A DNA stretch of 64,000 bases from Maridesulfovibrio sp. (GTDB lineage: Bacteria > Desulfobacterota > Desulfovibrionia > Desulfovibrionales > Desulfovibrionaceae). The DNA lies in NCBI RefSeq assembly GCF_963678865.1, contig NZ_OY787459.1, positions 1,826,501 through 1,890,500 of the forward strand, in the 5' to 3' direction. Below are positions 44,833 through 53,776 of this stretch, in pieces. How positions within the stretch are numbered: position 1 is the stretch's first letter; each line of letters begins with the position of its first letter. The notes below the pieces were generated by a model. It saw only the letters and a program-made list of their open reading frames with translations. It ran no database searches and had not been told where the DNA came from. The position numbers and the translations under genes are program-made.

Positions 44833-46500
44833 ATGTCTACCTATGAAATATACAACTATACAAAACCTGCCTTCACCTTCAATTCCCGCCGCTCCCCAGT
44901 ATACGCTACTAAAGGAATTGTTGCCTCAAGCCAGCCGCTGGCCACTGAAGCCGGACTGGAAATTCTTCGTGCCGGGGGCAATGCCGCAGATGCCGCTATT
45001 GCCGTAGCCGCTGCCCTTGCCGTGGTGGAACCATGCAGTACAGGCCTTGGGGGAGATGCTTTCGCACTCTTTTACAATGCGGCAGATAAAAAAGTTACCG
45101 CTTTGAACGGATCAGGTAAATCGGCCCGGAACATTTCGCTTAAAAAAATATCCTCCATGGGAATTACCGGCGCTCTTCCCATGCGCCACGCCATGACCGT
45201 AAATGTTCCCGGAGCCATGGCTCTCTGGGCTGATCTGTTAGAACAGCACGGCAGCCAGCCTCTTTCCACTGTACTCGGCCCGGCCATCCGTTATGCCATG
45301 CAGGGCTTTCCGGTCAGTCCGGTGACAGCCCGTCTCTGGGCTGAAGGAGCTGAAATTCTGCAGCACAGTCCCGGCGGAGAACAGCTGCTTTTGCAAGGTA
45401 AAGCACCCCGTTGCGGAGAAATTATGCTCAACCGCAATCTGGGACTGACTCTTGCCCGTCTGGCGGATTGCACCCCGGAAAAAGCAAAAGGACTTTTCTA
45501 TCAGGGAACAATCGCTGAAAAAATAATCAAAGCAGTTCGCGATAACGGCGGTTTTCTTTCTGAAATGGATATGGGGTCCCATGCCGGTATATTTCAGGAA
45601 TCCATCAGTGTTAATTACCGTGGGTATGAAATCCACGAATGCCCGCCCAACGGACAGGGGCTGGCAGCGCTTCTGGCCCTGAACACCCTTACAGAGATTG
45701 ATGTCGCCGGGCTTGGCACCCCGGACTCGCCTGAATGCCTGCACCATCTCATCGAAGCCATGCGGCTGGCCTTTGCCGATGCGCGCCGACATGTAGCTGA
45801 TCCGCAGCAATATTTTCCGCCGCTTGAAAAACTGCTCTCGCCTTCATACGGAGCCCAACGGGCCTCGCTGATTCTCCCGGATCGGGCCGAAACGGAGAAC
45901 GTAAGCGGCGTGCCTGTCAACTCATCAGATACAGTCTACTTCTGCGTAGTGGATAAAGACGGTAACGGCTGTTCCATGGTCAATTCCAACTATATGGGCT
46001 TCGGAACCGGAATAGTACCGGACGGGCTTGGCTTCTCCCTGCAGAACCGAGGGCACAACTTCTCCCTCGACCCGGACCATCCCAATGTTCTGGCCGGGGG
46101 CAAACGCAGCTACCACACGATCATCCCCGGCATATGTCTGCGCGAGGACAAATCGCTGCACTCAACATTCGGGGTCATGGGCGGTTTCATGCAGCCCCAA
46201 GGACATATGCAGGTAATATCTGCCATGCTTGATGACGGAGCAGACCCGCAGGAAGCCCTGAACAGGCTGCGTTTCTGCATTGAACCGGGGGAAGCTGGCG
46301 GCAAGGTCTGCCTTGAGGAAGGACTGCCCATTGAAACAGTGGACAAACTGACCGCCATGGGCCACGCCACTGAAATACGCGGAGGATACAAGAGAACTCT
46401 TTTCGGGCGCGGACAGATAATTGTGCGCAATCAGGACAATGGTATTCTATGCGCAGGCTGCGACCCACGGTCTGACGGATATGCAGCAGGTCTTTGCTAA
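44833..46500 (+). CDS. Gamma-glutamyltransferase-family protein, apparently cytoplasmic
   Basis: A 555-residue Ntn-hydrolase of the gamma-glutamyltranspeptidase family. Features: VASSQPLATEAGLEILRAGGNAADAAIAVAAALAVVEPCSTGLGGD near the N-terminus, ECPPNGQGLAALLALN, and the predicted autoprocessing/catalytic T367 in DTVYFCVVDKDGN. SMVNSNYMGFGTGIV follows. The residue after the catalytic Thr is Val instead of the usual Thr. No signal peptide is visible, unlike the periplasmic E. coli enzyme, so it may act on imported gamma-glutamyl compounds, or be an oxamate-amidohydrolase-type relative. ATG 44833 is favoured by CGGAGCA upstream. A TAXI-TRAP transporter follows. Confidence 0.85.
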   Translation: MSTYEIYNYTKPAFTFNSRRSPVYATKGIVASSQPLATEAGLEILRAGGNAADAAIAVAAALAVVEPCSTGLGGDAFALFYNAADKKVTALNGSGKSARNISLKKISSMGITGALPMRHAMTVNVPGAMALWADLLEQHGSQPLSTVLGPAIRYAMQGFPVSPVTARLWAEGAEILQHSPGGEQLLLQGKAPRCGEIMLNRNLGLTLARLADCTPEKAKGLFYQGTIAEKIIKAVRDNGGFLSEMDMGSHAGIFQESISVNYRGYEIHECPPNGQGLAALLALNTLTEIDVAGLGTPDSPECLHHLIEAMRLAFADARRHVADPQQYFPPLEKLLSPSYGAQRASLILPDRAETENVSGVPVNSSDTVYFCVVDKDGNGCSMVNSNYMGFGTGIVPDGLGFSLQNRGHNFSLDPDHPNVLAGGKRSYHTIIPGICLREDKSLHSTFGVMGGFMQPQGHMQVISAMLDDGADPQEALNRLRFCIEPGEAGGKVCLEEGLPIETVDKLTAMGHATEIRGGYKRTLFGRGQIIVRNQDNGILCAGCDPRSDGYAAGLC

Positions 46501-46742
46501 TATAATTGTTCACGTGTAAAAAACAGCACCGCCTGCAAAGGCTATCTTTCTTGTTATTGCGAATCACCGCAGAGAAAAACACTCAATTATCTTTTTTACT
46601 CAAAACACCAGCGTTATTTTCGTGGATTTCGCAAAAATTCAGCTTTCTGGATTTTTTGTACATTCTATACTATACCACTTGCACAATCCATTGATCTGTA
46701 CATTACACACCCACCTGATTAACATCCAACATAGGAGGAAGA

Positions 46743-47732
46743 ATGTTCAAAAAATTCTCATGCCTCGTGCTTACCTGTATGCTATGTCTGACCTTTACAG
46801 CCGCACCTTCACAGGCAAGTGACAACAACCTGATCATCGCCACCGCCACCACAGGCGGAACCTACTATCCGGTAGGCGTTGCCATTGGTACGCTGGTCAG
46901 CATCAAGCTCGCCCAATCCGAAAAAATCACCGCTACTGCCATCAACTCTGCAGGTTCCGGTGAAAACATTCAAATGCTTAAAAACAAGGAAGCGGACCTC
47001 GCTATCCTGCAGGCTCTCTTCGGCCTTAACGCATACAAAGGTGAAGGACCATACAAAGATAAAGCTTTCAAGGGATTCCGCTCCATCACCATGCTCTGGG
47101 AAAATGTTGAACACTTTCCGCTGCTGAATAAATATGTAAAAAAAGGTGACATCTCCGACCTCAAGGGGCTGGACAAGAAATTCTCCATCGGTAAACGAGG
47201 AAGCGGCACCGAAGGTTCAGGCCGCACCCTGCTCAAGCTGATGGGTGTTGATGTAAGCAAAGACCTTGTACTTGAGTTCCTCGGCTACACTCCTTCGGCT
47301 CAAGCCATGATGGATGGACGCATTGCCGGCGCCAACATCCCTGCAGGCCCTCCTGCAGCAGCAATCACCCAGCTCTACGCCCAGCTTGGCGCGGATGACG
47401 TATCCGTTCTGGAATTCACCGACGACCAGTTGGCGGAAATCCAGAAAAGCTACCCCATCTGGAGCCGCTACGTGATCCCCGCAGGGACCTATCCTTCACA
47501 GAAGAAAGACATCAGGACCATTGCCCAGCCCAACTTTCTGGCCTGCCGTGCTGATCTGCCCGATGAAGTGGTCTACAAACTTACCAAAACCATTTATGAA
47601 AACCTGCCTTTCCTGAACAACATCCACAAAGCCACAAAAGCAATGTCTCTTGAACGTGCTACCGCGGGGCTGCCCGCTCCTCTGCATCCGGGTGCTGAGA
47701 AATATTACCGTGAAGTCGGTGTGATTAAATAA
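46743..47732 (+). CDS. TAXI-family TRAP transporter substrate-binding protein
   Basis: A 329-residue exported protein with a signal peptide (1-25, cleaved after SQA), then TATTGGTYYPVGVAIGTLVS and the FSIGKRGSGTEGSGRTLLKLMG region typical of TRAP-associated extracytoplasmic immunogenic (TAXI) proteins. Characterised TAXI receptors bind glutamate/glutamine or dicarboxylates. The Shine-Dalgarno AGGAGGA is perfect. It is followed 124 bp later by its membrane component. Confidence 0.92.
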   Translation: MFKKFSCLVLTCMLCLTFTAAPSQASDNNLIIATATTGGTYYPVGVAIGTLVSIKLAQSEKITATAINSAGSGENIQMLKNKEADLAILQALFGLNAYKGEGPYKDKAFKGFRSITMLWENVEHFPLLNKYVKKGDISDLKGLDKKFSIGKRGSGTEGSGRTLLKLMGVDVSKDLVLEFLGYTPSAQAMMDGRIAGANIPAGPPAAAITQLYAQLGADDVSVLEFTDDQLAEIQKSYPIWSRYVIPAGTYPSQKKDIRTIAQPNFLACRADLPDEVVYKLTKTIYENLPFLNNIHKATKAMSLERATAGLPAPLHPGAEKYYREVGVIK

Positions 47733-47814
47733 GCATACAGGAGGTCTCCGGAGTTCATGCCGGAGACCTCAAACACTGAAGATGAACCTCTTTGTCCGCA
47801 GCAGGCGAAATTAT

Positions 47815-47846
47815 CTATCAAAAGCGCGAAGCGCATCAAATTTCCA
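47815..47846 (+). repeat. GCGCGAAGCGCA repeat module upstream of the TRAP permease
   Basis: TATCAAAAGCGCGAAGCGCA followed by TCAAATTTCC. The core AATCAAAAGCGCGAAGCGCA recurs at 57680-57700, and in altered form at 62699-62716. It forms a small hairpin (GCGC...GCGC) just before the Shine-Dalgarno. Confidence 0.6.
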
Positions 47847-47856
47847 AGGATTTCAT

Positions 47857-49785
47857 ATGGCCGACACCACCTCCCCAAAGCCGGCAGTCAAAAAAGATTC
47901 AGGCGGGGAAACCCTTGCGATCAAACGTGTGATCGAAGGGCGTACCGCAAAGCTTTTATACGCCACGGGCATCATCTGTTCCCTGTTTCATCTCTGGGTC
48001 AATACCATCGGCATCATGCCGGAGATTCAGCGTAACGCTGTTCACTACTCATTCATGCTCTTCATCGGTTTCCTGCAATACCCAATGCTTAAACGGCATG
48101 CCCGTGAGACTCTGCCTATTGACTACTTTCTGGCAATCTTGTCGTTTGCCACCGGATTCTATCTGGTCTTCTTCGAAGATGCCCTGCACATGCGTAATGA
48201 AGTGCCGATCATGGCCGACCTTATTGCTGCAGGGCTGGCAATGGTTCTTTTGATGGAAATCACCAGACGGACAACAGGGCTGCTTATCCCCTGTCTGGCT
48301 GCTATCTTTCTGGCCTACGGACTGGGCGGGGGACAATATCTGAACGGACTTTGGCATTTCCCCGGTGTGACTGTACAGCGCATGCTCTACCGCATGTATT
48401 TTGCGCCGGACGGCATATTCGGAACCATTGCCACTATTTCGAGTACGTTTGTATTTCTGTTCGTGCTATTTGCCTCGTTCCTCATCAAATCGGGGGCCGG
48501 GGAATTCATTATCCAGCTGGCCATGGCAACGATGGGACGCACCATCGGCGGCCCGGCTAAAATGGCTGTTTTTGCATCCGGTTTTATGGGATCGGTTTCA
48601 GGAAGCGCGGTTGCAAACACCGTTGGAACCGGCTCCATTACCATCCCCATGATGAAAAAGACAGGGTTTCCCAGCAAATTTGCCGGTGCAGTAGAAGCTG
48701 CGGCTTCAACCGGCGGACAGCTCATGCCGCCCATTATGGGTGCCGGAGCATTCATCATGAGCCAGTGGACCCAGATTCCCTACCTGACCATTGTCGGCGT
48801 CGCCTTCATTCCGGCAATCATGTATTTTGTCAGCGTGGCCTTCTTTGTGCATTTGCGGGCCAAAAAGCTGGGCATCAAGCCGATTCCTGAAGAAGATATC
48901 CCACGCATAGGCGAAGTAATGAAGAAGGGCTGGAACTTCTTCATTCCCATCGGTGCACTCATGGGTCTGCTCATGTATGGATTCACCCCGACCTTTGCCG
49001 CCTGCGGCGGTATTGCTGCCATCGTGGTTTCCAGCTGGCTTAATCCCAAGACACGCATGTCCGGCAAAGATATCCTCGATGCCCTTGCTGCCGGCGGCCA
49101 GAACATGGTCACCACCGGGGTTATCCTGCTTTGCTCCGGCATCGTGGTCGGCGTTGTGCTCATGGTCGGTATGGGAATCAAGTTCTCCATGCTCATCACC
49201 ATGATCGCAGGAAACAGCCTGCTGCTGACGATTGTCATGGTTGCGCTGGCATCACTCGTATTGGGCATGGGACTGCCTGTAACAGCCTCCTACATCGTTT
49301 TGGCTGTCCTTGCTGCCCCGGCTATGCAAATGCTCGGCACAAGCCTTCTAGCGGCCCATATGCTCATATTCTGGTATTCTCAGGACGCAAACGTTACCCC
49401 GCCGGTCTGTCTTGCAGCCTACAGTGCCTCGGGCATATCCGGTTCCAAACCGTTGGAAACCGGATTTGAGTCGTGGAAAATTGCCAAGGGACTGTACATA
49501 ATCCCTCTTCTTTTCTGCTACACCCCGATCCTTTTCGAAGGTCCGCTCTGGCAGGTAGCTGAGACTGTAGTCTGCGCCACTGCCGGTTTGTACTGTTTCG
49601 CGGTCTTCTTCGAAGGTTTCAACACATATGCTCTGAATATCATCCAGCGGGCTCTCTATCTTGGTGCTGCCACAATGCTCGTCTGGCCTGACATGCGGCT
49701 GCATGCTGCCGGAGCTGCTTTACTGATCGCAATGATGCTGCGGGAACGCTCTGTGTTCAAAAAGCAGGCTTTTGAAGCAGCCTGA
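47857..49785 (+). CDS. TRAP transporter 4TM/12TM fusion permease (DctQM type)
   Basis: A 642-residue integral membrane protein in which the small (4-TM) and large (12-TM) TRAP subunits are fused, as is usual for TAXI systems. Motifs: LAAIFLAYGLGGGQYLNGLWHFPG, GSVSGSAVANTVGTGSITIPMMKKTGF, AAASTGGQLMPPIMGAGAFIMS, and LVLGMGLPVTASYIVLAVLAAPA. It uses an ion gradient (Na+ in marine bacteria) to import the ligand delivered by the preceding binding protein. ATG 47857 with AAGGA upstream is preferred over an in-frame ATG at 47782. Confidence 0.93.
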   Translation: MADTTSPKPAVKKDSGGETLAIKRVIEGRTAKLLYATGIICSLFHLWVNTIGIMPEIQRNAVHYSFMLFIGFLQYPMLKRHARETLPIDYFLAILSFATGFYLVFFEDALHMRNEVPIMADLIAAGLAMVLLMEITRRTTGLLIPCLAAIFLAYGLGGGQYLNGLWHFPGVTVQRMLYRMYFAPDGIFGTIATISSTFVFLFVLFASFLIKSGAGEFIIQLAMATMGRTIGGPAKMAVFASGFMGSVSGSAVANTVGTGSITIPMMKKTGFPSKFAGAVEAAASTGGQLMPPIMGAGAFIMSQWTQIPYLTIVGVAFIPAIMYFVSVAFFVHLRAKKLGIKPIPEEDIPRIGEVMKKGWNFFIPIGALMGLLMYGFTPTFAACGGIAAIVVSSWLNPKTRMSGKDILDALAAGGQNMVTTGVILLCSGIVVGVVLMVGMGIKFSMLITMIAGNSLLLTIVMVALASLVLGMGLPVTASYIVLAVLAAPAMQMLGTSLLAAHMLIFWYSQDANVTPPVCLAAYSASGISGSKPLETGFESWKIAKGLYIIPLLFCYTPILFEGPLWQVAETVVCATAGLYCFAVFFEGFNTYALNIIQRALYLGAATMLVWPDMRLHAAGAALLIAMMLRERSVFKKQAFEAA

Positions 49786-49812
49786 TAACAGTCGCCTAAA
49801 AAAAACTGAATT

Positions 49813-49850
49813 GAAGGGAAAGTTTCATTCTTTGAGACTTTCCCTTTTTT
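49813..49850 (+). terminator. Rho-independent terminator of the TRAP operon
   Basis: AAGGGAAAGT (49813-49822) / ACTTTCCCTT (49836-49845), loop of 13 nt, T-run. Confidence 0.9.
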
Positions 49851-49910
49851 CAGCTCTCATGGTAAATGTGATTAAATGTTTCCTATCCACTTTTTTCAAG
49901 GAGCAGAACA

Positions 49911-50273
49911 ATGATCACAATTATGAAAGAGAGCAGCGGTCCTATGCTGGCGGTGACAGCCACAGGTACGGTGACCGGCGAAGATTACACAGAAGTCTGG
50001 ATTCCGGCATTGCAGAAAACAATCTCCGAATTCGGCAAGTGTAACTGCCTGCTTTACATGGATGAAAATTTTAAGGGCTGGGATTTGAAAGCCATGTGGG
50101 AAGACACCAAATTCGGATTTGCCCACCGTAATGACTTTGAAAAACTTTCTGTAGTCGGCGGCCCTTCATGGGTGGAATGGGGGACAAAAGTAGCCGGAAA
50201 ACTGGTCAGTGGCGAGGTAAAAACCTATCCAGCTGAAGAGCTTGAAGCAGCTCTTAAGTGGACTGCAGAATAA
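49911..50273 (+). CDS. SpoIIAA-like (STAS-related) protein
   Basis: A 120-residue soluble protein resembling the SpoIIAA-like family: MITIMKESSGPMLAVTATGTVTGEDYTEVWIPALQKTI, then LLYMDENFKGWDLKAMWEDTKFGFAHRNDFEKLSVVGG, ending in a short helix with AEELEAALKW. The fold is STAS-like but lacks the phosphorylated Ser of true anti-anti-sigma factors. Members are common and functionally undefined; lipid binding has been suggested for relatives. The Shine-Dalgarno is AAGGAGC. It is a single-gene unit ending in a terminator. Confidence 0.82.
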   Translation: MITIMKESSGPMLAVTATGTVTGEDYTEVWIPALQKTISEFGKCNCLLYMDENFKGWDLKAMWEDTKFGFAHRNDFEKLSVVGGPSWVEWGTKVAGKLVSGEVKTYPAEELEAALKWTAE

Positions 50274-50280
50274 ACATGAA

Positions 50281-50316
50281 AAAGCCCCAGCCATATAAAA
50301 TATGACCGGGGCTTTC
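50281..50316. terminator. Bidirectional terminator between the SpoIIAA-like gene and rpmB
   Basis: AAAGCCCC (50281-50288) / GGGGCTTT (50308-50315) with an inner AT-rich hairpin (ATAT/ATAT). Confidence 0.8.
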
Positions 50317-50359
50317 TACACGAACGAATCGTGTGAAAAATAAAAAGATAAGAACTAGC

Positions 50360-50563
50360 TTACTTTTTAGCTACGGGCTTAACAACAGCGCCGGAGCGGA
50401 TGCAGCGGGTGCAAGCTTTGATGCTTTTCACTTCACCGCTGGGAAGCTGAGTGCGGACTTTCTGCAGGTTGGGCATGAAACGTCTCTTGGTCTTGTTGTG
50501 AGCGTGGGAAACGTTATTGCCAGTCTGAGGACCTTTACCGCATATATCGCATACCTGGGACAT
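50360..50563 (-). CDS. rpmB: 50S ribosomal protein L28
   Basis: A 67-residue L28 starting [20 protein letters not shown]. It keeps the zinc-ribbon cysteines (C-x2-C near the N-terminus and C-x2-C in ACTRCIR), so it is the zinc-binding (C+) form. The Shine-Dalgarno AAGGAGG lies upstream on the minus strand. It is divergent from the yceD-rpmF operon. Confidence 0.96.
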   Translation of the reverse strand: MSQVCDICGKGPQTGNNVSHAHNKTKRRFMPNLQKVRTQLPSGEVKSIKACTRCIRSGAVVKPVAKK

Positions 50564-50695
50564 GTTGAACCTCCTTGATGGTAGTCACTTATTTAGATTG
50601 CCGGAAAGCATGATTTCCCGCAAGAGAAATTGCTCTACCCGAACAAAAGAGGTATCATTTAAACGCTCGCTCTGGAAAATGCAAGCTCTTTTTCC

Positions 50696-50723
50696 TTGAC
50701 ATAAGAAAAAAAACTCATATAGA
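50696..50723 (+). promoter_or_regulatory. Sigma-70-type promoter of the yceD-rpmF-plsX operon
   Basis: TTGACA (50696-50701), 16-bp spacer, TATAGA (50718-50723), leading into a short leader before ATG 50746. It is the best -35/-10 pair seen in the window. Confidence 0.65.
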
Positions 50724-50745
50724 AACGCCTTCCGCGAGGAAAAAT

Positions 50746-51264
50746 ATGTCTGAACTCTGGATTACACTGAATGACATCCCCGAAGAGGGACAAAATTTCG
50801 TTTTCGAGGACCAGAATTTCTGGGCCGAAGCATGGAAACAATTTAAAATAGACGTCAAACCCGGCGATGCGCTGGTGTCTGAAGTCTATGTCCTTCCGCA
50901 GGATAAAGGATGCCTTATCAGAGGCGGAACCAAAGGTTCCGTCACAATTGCATGCGACAGATGTACGGCGGACTACAAGCACAATATTTCAACCGAATTC
51001 GAGGAGTACGAACAGGTTGCAGAAGATGGGGATGAAGAAGAAACCCCTGTCGTCAAAACCAAAGAAGGACTCAAACTCGACATCGGTGCCCTCCTCTGGG
51101 AGCATTTTGTAATAGCACTTCCGATCAAACCCCTGTGCAAGGAAAATTGTAAGGGGCTTTGCGCCAAGTGCGGAGCCGACCTGAACAAGGGCGGATGCGA
51201 CTGCGAAAAAGAAGAGGGCGATCCAAGGCTTGCGGTTTTCCGCAATCTTAAGATAAAGAACTAA
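50746..51264 (+). CDS. yceD: YceD/DUF177 family protein (23S rRNA accumulation protein)
   Basis: A 172-residue acidic protein of the DUF177 family. The central IACDRCTADYKHNI strand-Cys motif and the C-terminal Cys-rich PLCKENCKGLCAKCGADLNKGGCDCEKEEGDPRLAVFRNL are characteristic. E. coli YceD and its plant homologue are needed for 23S rRNA processing or accumulation. It is always next to rpmF, as here (51 bp upstream). Confidence 0.92.
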   Translation: MSELWITLNDIPEEGQNFVFEDQNFWAEAWKQFKIDVKPGDALVSEVYVLPQDKGCLIRGGTKGSVTIACDRCTADYKHNISTEFEEYEQVAEDGDEEETPVVKTKEGLKLDIGALLWEHFVIALPIKPLCKENCKGLCAKCGADLNKGGCDCEKEEGDPRLAVFRNLKIKN

Positions 51265-51315
51265 ATTCCGGTCCGTACGGATCGGGTTAAAAAAAACTCT
51301 TTAGGAGACTTAGTC

Positions 51316-51495
51316 ATGGCACAGCCGAAAAAGAAAACATCCAAATCCCGCAGAAACATGCGTCGTTCCCACGACCACGTAGCAACCCCCAACGTAGTAT
51401 ACTGCGAGTGCGGTGAACCTATCATCCCTCACAGAGCCTGCTCTTCTTGCGGTTCCTACAAAGGTCGTCAGGTAATCAATTCCGAAGATGCCTAG
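51316..51495 (+). CDS. rpmF: 50S ribosomal protein L32
   Basis: A 59-residue protein: MAQPKKKTSKSRRNMRRSHD, then a four-Cys zinc ribbon (C-x-C ... C-x2-C) and GSYKGRQVIN. The Shine-Dalgarno is AGGAGA. The last 8 nt overlap the plsX start, so the two are translationally coupled. Confidence 0.97.
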   Translation: MAQPKKKTSKSRRNMRRSHDHVATPNVVYCECGEPIIPHRACSSCGSYKGRQVINSEDA

Positions 51496-52513
51496 CATAA
51501 TACCCCGCATTGCCGTAGACGCCATGGGTGGCGATTACGGTCTTTCGGTTATAGTTCCCGCAGCGGTCAATGCCGCCAAAACGGGGCTCCCGATTACGCT
51601 GGTAGGTGATGAGCACATGATCCGGTCCGAGCTTGAAAAGCTTGATACCGGATCATGTGCTATTGATATTGTCCACGCTTCTCAGGTTGTCACAATGGAA
51701 GACAAGCCTGCCGACGCTATGCGCAAGAAGAAGGACTCATCAATTCAGGTCGCATGCAGACTGGTCAAGGAGGGCAAGGCCGACGGAGTCGTCAGTGCCG
51801 GAAACTCCGGGGCCACTGTCGCCTGCGGCATGTTTACCATCGGCCGGATCAAAGGTGTCCTGCGTCCGGGAATGGCCGGAATTCTGCCCACTGAAAAAAA
51901 ACCCATGGTCCTACTTGATGTTGGTGCCAACGTAGATTCCAAGCCCGAACACCTCTTTCAGTTCGGCCTCATGGCCGACGTGCTTGCCCGAGACGTGCTG
52001 GGATACAAAACCCCGCGCATCGGTCTGCTGACCATCGGCGAAGAGGAAGGCAAAGGCAATTCACTGGTAAAAACCACCTACGAAATGCTCAAGAATTCTT
52101 CCCTGAATTTTGTGGGCAATATCGAAGGCCGTGATATTTTTACCGGAGATGTTGACATTGCCGTTTGTGACGGTTTCGTAGGAAACGTTGCACTCAAGCT
52201 GGCTGAGGGACTGGCTACCAGCTTCGGCAGCCTGCTGAAGGGAGAGCTCAAACGAGACATTGTTTCCAAATTGGGAGCCATGCTTGCAATGAAAGCTTTC
52301 AAAAGATTCAGCAGACTGTTAGATAAGTCTGAGTATGGCGGAGCTCCGGTTCTCGGATTGAAAGGAATTGTCCTTGTCTGCCACGGTAAAGCCGATTCCC
52401 GGGCAGTGGAAAAAGCCATTGAAATGGCTGCCACTTTTGTCAAAAACGATGCTGTCGCCCACCTGAAAGAAGGACTGGCCGCTCATAAGGAAATCACCGC
52501 ACGCGAATTTTAG
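51488..52513 (+). CDS. plsX: Phosphate acyltransferase PlsX
   Basis: A 341-residue enzyme making acyl-phosphate from acyl-ACP, the first step of phosphatidic acid synthesis in the PlsX/PlsY route. Motifs: RIAVDAMGGDYG, GVVSAGNSGATVA, LLDVGANVDSKPEHL, GNIEGRDIFTGDVDIAVCDGFVGNV, and LGLKGIVLVCHGKAD. It overlaps rpmF by 8 nt and is followed by fabH after 91 bp. Confidence 0.95.
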   Translation: MPSIIPRIAVDAMGGDYGLSVIVPAAVNAAKTGLPITLVGDEHMIRSELEKLDTGSCAIDIVHASQVVTMEDKPADAMRKKKDSSIQVACRLVKEGKADGVVSAGNSGATVACGMFTIGRIKGVLRPGMAGILPTEKKPMVLLDVGANVDSKPEHLFQFGLMADVLARDVLGYKTPRIGLLTIGEEEGKGNSLVKTTYEMLKNSSLNFVGNIEGRDIFTGDVDIAVCDGFVGNVALKLAEGLATSFGSLLKGELKRDIVSKLGAMLAMKAFKRFSRLLDKSEYGGAPVLGLKGIVLVCHGKADSRAVEKAIEMAATFVKNDAVAHLKEGLAAHKEITAREF

Positions 52514-52604
52514 TCCAATGCGGTATTCCTGCGACCTTACTTCGGACTATGGACGCATCCCGGATTAGTCAGCTCTCTTTCCATCCTAAAACAGGAATGG
52601 CGCA

Positions 52605-53591
52605 ATGAGTACTTTCTCGTACATCAAGGGTCTTGGTTTCCATGTCCCTGAACGGATATATACAAATACTGACCTTGAAAAGATTGTCGATACCAACGAC
52701 GAATGGATAACCTCCCGCACCGGAATCAAACAGCGCCACGTTGTTGAAGACGAGACCTGTCATGATCTTGCCTATGAAGCATCCTTAAAGGCTCTTCAAG
52801 AAGCAGACATGGAAGCGGAAGAACTCACCCACGTAATCGTCGCCACCTTCACCGGCGATATGCCTATTCCCAGCACATCCTGCCTGCTCATGGAACGTCT
52901 GGGTATCAAAAACATAGCAGCCATGGACCTTTCCGCGGCCTGCTCCGGTTTTGTCTACGCTGTAGAGGTAGCCCGGGCACTCATCAATCTCGATCCCACT
53001 GCAAAAATTCTGGTCTGCGGCGCTGAAGTTGTCACCAGCAGGGTAAACTGGGAAGACCGCTCAACCTGCGTACTCTTCGGAGACGGCGCGGGAGCCGCAG
53101 TAATGGTTGCAGGAACGGGCGATGAATCCGGAAAAATACTCGATACCCTTGTCCGCGCCGACGGAAATCATGGTATGAACCTGACCGTCAAGGGTGGCGG
53201 TTCTGCATATTCCTATAAAGCCGGCGACACCGTAGGTGTTGAAAACTTCGTGGAAATGCAGGGACGTGAAATTTACAAACACGCAGTACGCTCCATGACC
53301 TCCATCTCCAATGAAATTTTAAAGAGACAGGGACTGAGCATCGATGATGTAGACGTGCTGCTGCCCCATCAGGCCAACATGCGCATCATTGAGGCCGTGG
53401 GTAAAAAACTGGGTATCCTTCGGGAAAAAGTTTTCGCGAACGTGGATAAATACGGCAACACATCTGCCGCATCCATCCCCATCGCACTTGCTGATGCCAG
53501 GGAATCCGGCTTCATCAAGGACGGTGATCTGGTCCTGCTGGCCACCTTCGGAGGCGGACTGACCTGGGGTTCTTCACTGATACAGTTTTAA
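52605..53591 (+). CDS. fabH: Beta-ketoacyl-ACP synthase III
   Basis: A 328-residue condensing enzyme that starts fatty acid synthesis from acetyl-CoA and malonyl-ACP. The catalytic triad is visible: Cys in DLSAACSGFVYA (about 113), His in LLPHQANMRI (about 250), and Asn in KYGNTSAASIPIAL (about 282). The GGGLTWGSSLI C-terminus is standard. No fabD (malonyl-CoA:ACP transacylase) follows. Confidence 0.95.
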   Translation: MSTFSYIKGLGFHVPERIYTNTDLEKIVDTNDEWITSRTGIKQRHVVEDETCHDLAYEASLKALQEADMEAEELTHVIVATFTGDMPIPSTSCLLMERLGIKNIAAMDLSAACSGFVYAVEVARALINLDPTAKILVCGAEVVTSRVNWEDRSTCVLFGDGAGAAVMVAGTGDESGKILDTLVRADGNHGMNLTVKGGGSAYSYKAGDTVGVENFVEMQGREIYKHAVRSMTSISNEILKRQGLSIDDVDVLLPHQANMRIIEAVGKKLGILREKVFANVDKYGNTSAASIPIALADARESGFIKDGDLVLLATFGGGLTWGSSLIQF

Positions 53592-53776
53592 TCGGTGTCT
53601 TAATATTTTTTGTTCTTTTCACAGAAAATTAACAACACTGCTGTATTAAAGGGAAAAACAACATTGTGCAAACGCACATGTATGTTTAAACAAATTAATT
53701 TCGATTAAATTTGCAGTCACAGCCGCTTTAGGCTATGAGACGCATGACCGGATTAATTTAACATAGAGGAAACTAA
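53592..53776 (+). promoter_or_regulatory. fabH-fabG spacer, probable promoter region
   Basis: The 185-bp AT-rich gap holds an imperfect inverted repeat CAAATT (53691-53696) / AATTTG (53708-53713) and a small AGCC...GGCT hairpin (53721-53734), but no terminator. A separate promoter and operator for fabG-acpP-fabF is plausible; no consensus boxes are convincing. Confidence 0.3.
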
